Shown here: piece by piece, positions 11,001 to 11,636 of the stretch
Layout: every line of letters starts with the position of its first letter
How positions within the stretch are numbered: position 1 is the stretch's first letter
Origin: Phoronis ovalis
Lineage: Eukaryota; Phoronida; Phoronidae
NCBI GenBank assembly: GCA_028565635.1
Contig: JAOXYB010019339.1
Span: 6,264 to 17,899, forward strand
Direction of reading: 5' to 3'
DNA length: 11,636 nt
Program-made: the position numbers and the translations under genes
Notes under the pieces: generated by a model
What the model saw: only the letters and a program-made list of their open reading frames with translations
What the model was told of the DNA's origin: nothing
The model's database searches: none

Positions 11001-11382
11001 ATTTTACCCTTTTAAGTGCAACCATTTCACGAGATCATTATTTTCTCATTTTTACCCCTACTTATTGGTATGTTATATCTATGAAAACGTAATAACAGTA
11101 AGCAGGAAGTTGGAACTTTATCATTAACACTTTTCTTTTTTTGCTGCCCAGAAATATTAAATTAATAGGTTGTCATATCGTATATTTGATTATTTTTTGT
11201 ATTTTTTAATTACAGGAGACTACATTTATTTTGTTGATAGTTTCTTCAAGACAATTCAAAAGATACATCTGACATCGCCATATCCAAGTGAGGTTGTGGT
11301 ACACAATGCAGACCTACTAGCGAACAGTTTAGTAAATGGTGTGGCTGTTCATGGCGAATATGTTTATTACTCGGATTATTTA
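1814..11382 (+). CDS. Partial LRP-like gene: three YWTD-type propellers with two EGF-like domains (15 exons, both ends missing)
   Basis: Join: 1814-2069, 2379-2612, 4703-4961, 5194-5359, 5741-5851, 6317-6592, 7175-7325, 7882-8025, 8370-8490, 8784-8934, 9235-9369, 9697-9939, 10335-10497, 10849-10991, 11216-11382 (or 11387). The joined frame is open throughout, about 906 codons. Seen: repeated blade cores of the YWTD kind (LLFWTD, HIYWTD, KVYWTD, RLYWAD) with the usual partners IAVDW, PRGLAIDP and NLDGSG, plus two six-cysteine EGF modules closing propellers A and B. Known of the family: such propeller-EGF units lie in the extracellular part of LRP receptors, where they bind ligands or drive acid-dependent ligand release. 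Inferred: a secreted or cell-surface, probably single-pass receptor. N-glycosylation sequons occur in the predicted ectodomain (NIS, NRT, NFT, NTT, NVT, NLT, NGT). No signal peptide, class A repeat, transmembrane segment or start codon lies in the window. LRP5/6, LRP4, LRP1/2 or another propeller-EGF protein are all possible. Confidence 0.85.
2070..2378 (+). other. Intron 1
   Basis: Phase-2 GT-AG intron of 309 bases (GTCAGG donor, TTTTCAAAAATAG acceptor). The joining codon AG|C gives Ser, so the protein runs GYRSNIVGKPLN without a gap. I see no gene, RNA or repeat in it. Confidence 0.75.
2379..2612 (+). CDS. Exon 2: propeller A, end of blade 2 and blade 3
   Basis: Phase 2 in, phase 2 out, 234 bases. 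The protein contains VAGIAVDW, then the blade 3 core GNIYWADPLYN and the inter-blade turn SPHGIAVYPSKG. This is the standard LRP order (AVDW, YWTD, P-x-G-I-A-V-x-P-x-x-G). The 3' end is the notable part. The codons run AAG GG and then GCAAGTG, so the only donor that leaves phase 2 to match exon 3 is a GC donor at 2613-2614. Reading on past 2612 stays open to 2829 only because it enters the microsatellite; those extra codons (YVCTYVRM repeats) are not part of the domain. Confidence 0.82.
2613..2618 (+). other. Non-canonical GC 5' splice site of intron 2
   Basis: GCAAGT follows AAGGG. Apart from C in place of T it is a perfect consensus donor (GTAAGT), as expected for the GC-AG intron class. 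The phase-2 join GG|G (Gly) to exon 3 gives PSKGLLFWTDIG. The GT four bases further on (2617-2618) would leave phase 0 and break the frame of exon 3. Confidence 0.78.
2648..2806. repeat. Microsatellite of 8-base GTATGTAC units, grading into GTAT/GTGT/TATA
   Basis: From 2648 to 2757 purines and pyrimidines alternate without a break. CGTATGT occurs 11 times (first at 2658, last at 2746), spaced 8 bases except for one 16-base gap between 2706 and 2722. After a GTAAGT interruption the alternation resumes from 2759 to 2806 as TG/TA-rich sequence. Each full unit contains TACGTA, so it also carries a regular CpG. It produces open reading frames in several phases that are artefacts of the repeat. Confidence 0.95.
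4703..4961 (+). CDS. Exon 3: propeller A, blades 4 and 5
   Basis: Phase 2 in, phase 0 out, 259 bases. Blade 4 reads LLFWTDIGAEPKIERASLSG and leads into RQPRGMCIDYDND. Blade 5 reads IIYWVDSAKASVEKMNLDGS and ends in MTPYAVTLYQ. Blade 4 is the best match to the YWTD consensus in propeller A. Both blades share one exon, whereas the equivalent blades of propeller B (exons 8 and 9) are split by a phase-2 intron. An NRT sequon is present. The donor is CAA|GTATGT, the same hexamer that fills the intron 2 microsatellite. Confidence 0.9.
5194..5359 (+). CDS. Exon 4: propeller A, blade 6
   Basis: Phase 0 in (acceptor CCCTCTGTTTCAG), phase 1 out (TCTG|GTAACT), 166 bases. The protein begins DLLFVTNQ directly after AVTLYQ of exon 3, the usual place for the blade 5/6 boundary (compare TTFQ|DYVVWTE in propeller B). 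It ends LGISVVHETRRPASHGSG. The VVHETRRP stretch corresponds to the V-x-H-x-x-x-Q-P segment that leads into the EGF module in LRPs. NAS and NFT sequons are present. The core VTN is degenerate relative to WTD. Confidence 0.85.
5360..5740 (+). other. Intron 4
   Basis: Phase-1 GT-AG intron of 381 bases between propeller A and its EGF exon (acceptor ACGCATTTCCAG). AT-rich. I see nothing else in it. Confidence 0.75.
5741..5851 (+). CDS. Exon 5: degenerate EGF-like domain after propeller A
   Basis: A symmetric phase 1-1 exon of 111 bases encoding one small module. The six cysteines are spaced C-x4-C-x3-C-x9-C-x1-C-x12-C. This has the EGF 3/9/1/12 pattern at the end but only four residues between C1 and C2 (DCKIKDCEDFC), where the second EGF of this gene has six (CSINNGGC). 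The usual NGG before C2 and the Gly-aromatic after C5 are missing (CRHGKQLQQDGKSC). Known of the family: an EGF module packs against the bottom of the preceding propeller. Here it is probably structurally kept but diverged. Intron phases and position support it as a real exon. Confidence 0.85.
5852..6316 (+). other. Intron 5
   Basis: Phase-1 GT-AG intron of 465 bases (acceptor CTTTCTTTTCCAG). It contains a small possible hairpin, GTGTGG at about 6006 with CCACAC about 18 bases later. No gene or mobile element is recognisable. Confidence 0.75.
6317..6592 (+). CDS. Exon 6: propeller B, blade 1 and most of blade 2
   Basis: Phase 1 in, phase 1 out, 276 bases. It opens DFDRYHPPFLLYTHGLTVCQ. FLLYTHG is the recognisable first strand of an LRP propeller (FLLYSHG type). 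Blade 1 ends with ALSFDIYAE, equivalent to ALDFDY. Blade 2 begins RLYVVDESATSVI and ends SGGFGKIE, immediately before IAVDW in exon 7. Two cysteines, in VCQLH and TDCIL, lie inside blade 1, which is unusual for this fold and could form a disulfide. The donor GAAG|GTAAGA is strong. Confidence 0.87.
6593..7174 (+). other. Intron 6, carrying a short inverted-repeat element
   Basis: Phase-1 GT-AG intron of 582 bases. The acceptor is chosen as GATTGTAG at 7173-7174 because it is the only nearby AG in the required phase. It joins KIE to IAVDW with a GAT (Asp) codon. Its pyrimidine tract is weak. The element at 6899-7061 ends about 113 bases upstream of the acceptor. Confidence 0.65.
6899..7061. mobile_element. 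Short MITE-like element with 22-base terminal inverted repeats
   Basis: TTTGAGCAAAGGGTAACTTTCG-type left end (6899-6920) is the reverse complement of 7040-7061 with 20 of 22 positions matching. A second nested pair, CCAGGGC at 6929-6935 and GCCCTGG at 6996-7002, allows the whole 163 bases to fold back. There is no coding capacity. I see no convincing target-site duplication, so the exact ends and the transposon family remain open. It could also be a foldback repeat not moved by a transposase. Confidence 0.55.
7175..7325 (+). CDS. Exon 7: propeller B, end of blade 2 and blade 3
   Basis: Phase 1 in, phase 2 out, 151 bases. It encodes DIAVDWISSHIYWTDSELN and continues to DNPRGLAIDPFA. It is one of the clearest LRP blade signatures in the window: AVDW, YWTD, then P-R-G-L-A-I-D-P. 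The open frame extends upstream to 7123, but codons before 7175 are treated as intron. An acceptor at 7151 would be in the wrong phase for exon 6, and 7175 gives an SGGFGKIEDIAVDW join of normal blade length. The donor is GCCAG|GTTGAG, phase 2, at the same blade position as introns 2 and 13. Confidence 0.85.
7326..7881 (+). other. Intron 7
   Basis: Phase-2 GT-AG intron of 556 bases (acceptor TTTGTTTCGTAG). Open frames on both strands across it have no recognisable domain and look like chance. No repeat with clear ends was found. Confidence 0.75.
7882..8025 (+). CDS. Exon 8: propeller B, blade 4
   Basis: Phase 2 in and out, 144 bases, exactly one blade. The AG|G join gives Arg, so the protein runs DPFARYLYWSSGNTTYG and ends RPNGLTIDFPENR. 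The YWTD core reads YWSS, lacking the Asp. R-P-N-G-L-T-I-D is the standard inter-blade motif. An NTT sequon lies directly after the core. The donor is AACAG|GTATTT. Confidence 0.88.
8026..8369 (+). other. Intron 8, with a CpG-rich block
   Basis: Phase-2 GT-AG intron of 344 bases (acceptor TTATATTTCAG). From about 8034 to 8180 the base composition changes to GC- and CpG-rich. It holds a perfect GCGCAC/GTGCGC hairpin (8080-8085 with 8094-8099) and a GCCACCA/TGGTGGC pair (8069-8075 with 8146-8152). This may be an old repeat or a structured segment; no family is recognised. Confidence 0.65.
8370..8490 (+). CDS. Exon 9: propeller B, blade 5
   Basis: Phase 2 in, phase 0 out, 121 bases, one blade. 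The AG|A join gives Arg. The protein reads RLYWADSRMDGIFSVDLETG and ends NTAMFGITTFQ. Y-W-A-D-S-R-M-D-G-I is a close match to LRP blades of the form YWAD-x-x-x-x-x-I. The phase-0 donor CAA|GTAGGT sits at the same residue (a Gln ending blade 5) as intron 3 in propeller A. Confidence 0.9.
8784..8934 (+). CDS. Exon 10: propeller B, blade 6
   Basis: Phase 0 in (acceptor ATTTTATTATAG), phase 1 out (TCTG|GTACGT), 151 bases. It begins DYVVWTERSFWSYGVHAATK, directly continuing GITTFQ, and ends THD-type sequence DYTKQPLTSG. It is equivalent to exon 4. The final D-Y-T-K-Q-P matches the V-x-H-x-x-x-Q-P lead into the EGF module. No stop codon interrupts the frame. Confidence 0.88.
8935..9234 (+). other. 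Intron 10
   Basis: Phase-1 GT-AG intron of 300 bases (acceptor TCTTTTATTTACAG). I see nothing of note in it. Confidence 0.75.
9235..9369 (+). CDS. Exon 11: canonical EGF-like domain after propeller B
   Basis: A symmetric phase 1-1 exon of 135 bases. The cysteine spacing is C-x6-C-x3-C-x8-C-x1-C-x12-C. The protein has CSINNGGCSQLC, then SCACALGYRL and ends NNLTCAS. N-N-G-G-C-S-x-L-C and C-x-C-x-x-G-Y are the textbook features of EGF modules that follow LRP propellers. It lacks the D-x-D/N-E calcium-binding signature of cbEGF at its start (EYNVTLSC), so calcium binding is not predicted. NVT and NLT sequons are present. The donor GTAAGT is perfect. Confidence 0.93.
9370..9696 (+). other. Intron 11
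   Basis: Phase-1 GT-AG intron of 327 bases (acceptor ATTTGTATTGCAG). A minus-strand open frame over it has no recognisable domain. Nothing else is seen. Confidence 0.75.
9697..9939 (+). CDS. Exon 12: propeller C, blade 1 and most of blade 2
   Basis: Phase 1 in, phase 1 out, 243 bases. It starts DVIYDKFLLFTDSGQKAMYQ, with FLLFTD matching the first-blade strand. Then comes YAVDYDHIEHKVYWTDTSSN, an AVDYD turn followed by a full YWTD core, then YLNGTGEELIYS, the L-N-G-T/S-G turn typical of LRP blades, with an NGT sequon. It is the counterpart of exon 6. The last codons GAA GAT G are followed by GCAAGTG. A GC donor at 9940-9941 is the only one that gives the phase 1 demanded by exon 13 (SFEDGALPIGVAID). 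Confidence 0.87.
9940..9945 (+). other. Non-canonical GC 5' splice site of intron 12
   Basis: GCAAGT after GAAGATG, with the same seven bases GCAAGTG as the intron 2 donor. The next GT (9944-9945) lies four bases downstream and would leave phase 2, incompatible with exon 13. Confidence 0.75.
9940..10334 (+). other. Intron 12 (GC-AG)
   Basis: A 395-base phase-1 intron with acceptor TTGTAAATTTCAG. A second acceptor-like AATAATTTCAG ends at 9990, but the sequence after it (TTCTCCGCC...) carries stops soon after and matches no blade. No repeat is recognisable. Confidence 0.72.
10335..10497 (+). CDS. Exon 13: propeller C, end of blade 2 and blade 3
   Basis: Phase 1 in, phase 2 out, 163 bases. 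It encodes GALPIGVAIDMISRVIYVAD and ends RPWDLAVDPLKG. G-V-A-I-D-M replaces the usual GLAVDW, and V-I-Y-V-A-D is a degenerate YWTD core. M-K-L-D-G-S and W-D-L-A-V-D-P are standard blade turns. The donor AAGGG|GTAAAC matches in position and phase the exon 2 end (AAGGG|GCAAGT): the last bases are the same, but the donor there is GC. Confidence 0.88.
10498..10848 (+). other. Intron 13
   Basis: Phase-2 GT-AG intron of 351 bases (acceptor TTTCAATTTTAAG). AT-rich with a T-run near 10750. Nothing else is seen. Confidence 0.75.
10849..10991 (+). CDS. Exon 14: propeller C, blade 4
   Basis: Phase 2 in, phase 1 out, 143 bases. The join GG|G gives Gly and the protein reads GYIYWTGSQANTAHLKRANM, then DGSD, and ends VPKGITLDASG. 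The core is YWTG with the Asp replaced. K-R-A-N-M-D-G-S matches the blade turn R-x-N-L-D-G-S very well. The exit phase is 1, unlike the phase-2 exit of the equivalent exon 8 in propeller B, so this boundary has a different history. Confidence 0.88.
11216..11382 (+). CDS. Exon 15: propeller C, blade 5 and start of blade 6
   Basis: Phase 1 in (acceptor TTTTTAATTACAG). The GGA join gives ASGDYIYFVDSFFKT and the frame continues to NGVAVHGEYVYYSDYLV. Blade 5 core is YIYFVD and blade 6 begins VYYSD. G-V-A-V-H-G fits the blade 5/6 turn, yet no intron lies there, unlike in propellers A and B. The 3' end is uncertain: TTA|GTGAGG (end 11382, phase 0) or GTGAG|GTTAGC (end 11387, phase 2). Reading on meets TGA at 11395, in the middle of a blade and without a polyadenylation signal nearby. 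I therefore infer a splice donor, not the end of the gene. Confidence 0.78.
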
Positions 11383-11636
11383 GTGAGGTTAGCTTGAACT
11401 CGTTCTTTCTGGTTTCAGTGATGTAAAGCAGTAGATAGGTTTTATTGTTAAAATTGTACATTGCAGTTTAAGAAACATTTACTTTACTAATTCATTTAAT
11501 AATGCAATGAATGTTCCGTTTATGATCTACATGTATTTCAATAACTCTGTTTAGTGAGTATGTGTGTATTTGCGTGCGTGTGACTACCTGTCTCTCTGTG
11601 TGTTCATGTGTGTGTCCGTGTATATATATATATATA
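11383..11636 (+). other. Start of intron 15 (inferred) ending in simple repeat
   Basis: Non-coding sequence after the last exon. No AATAAA is present, which supports reading it as intron. The last part is GT-rich simple sequence. Confidence 0.55.
11549..11636. repeat. GT-rich tract ending in a TA dinucleotide run
   Basis: TGTGTGT-rich sequence with interruptions, then a TA run from about 11618 to the window edge, where it is cut. The full length is unknown. Confidence 0.85.

Noticed and set aside
11383-11397. TGA at 11395 as the end of the gene
   Set aside because: It falls inside blade 6 of an incomplete propeller. No polyadenylation signal follows, and two plausible splice donors lie just upstream.
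1-11636. A novel multi-gene system, CRISPR array, phage or bacterial operon
   Set aside because: All coding evidence is one spliced animal-type receptor gene. There are no repeat-spacer arrays, ribosome binding sites or clustered compact genes.

Overview
The window is eukaryotic genomic DNA. It is AT-rich and intron-rich, and every supported gene element is on the + strand. It holds an internal piece of one large multi-exon gene for an extracellular protein of the LDL-receptor-related (LRP) type. Fifteen exons can be placed by translated similarity of blades to each other, splice-site sequence and agreement of intron phase. Both ends of the gene lie outside the window. The degenerate blade sequences, introns mostly 0.2-0.6 kb long and low-GC background suggest an invertebrate metazoan. 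A marine invertebrate is plausible, but I cannot name the species.

Layout. 1-1813: upstream intron or flank with no recognisable exon, carrying a foldback element of about 296 bp with terminal inverted repeats (993-1288). 1814-5359: exons 1-4, the first six-bladed YWTD-type beta-propeller (A). 5741-5851: exon 5, a degenerate EGF-like domain. 6317-8934: exons 6-10, propeller B. 9235-9369: exon 11, a canonical EGF-like domain. 9697-11382 (or 11387): exons 12-15, propeller C, cut off in blade 6. The joined exons give about 2.7 kb of open reading frame, roughly 906 codons, with no internal stop. The order propeller-EGF-propeller-EGF-propeller, with no LDL-receptor class A repeat between modules, fits LRP5/6, LRP4 or the tandem propeller clusters of LRP1/LRP2. 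The window alone does not decide among them.

Gene structure. EGF exons are symmetric (phase 1-1), and each propeller begins and ends in phase 1, so the gene looks built from duplicated phase-1 modules. The blade 3/4 intron is phase 2 in all three propellers. The blade 5/6 intron is phase 0 in A and B but absent at that place in C. Two of the fourteen complete introns appear to use a GC donor (GCAAGTG) instead of GT: introns 2 and 12. In both cases only that donor keeps the frame.

Non-coding content. Intron 2 (2.1 kb) starts with the GC donor, followed about 35 bases later by a long alternating purine-pyrimidine microsatellite with 11 copies of CGTATGT, a strong look-alike of a GT donor. Intron 6 holds a short element with 22-base terminal inverted repeats. 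Intron 8 has a CpG-rich block. The window ends in a GT/TA simple repeat. I found no rRNA, tRNA, CRISPR, operon or prokaryotic element, and no evidence of a novel multi-gene system. The points worth checking are in splicing and in module evolution.
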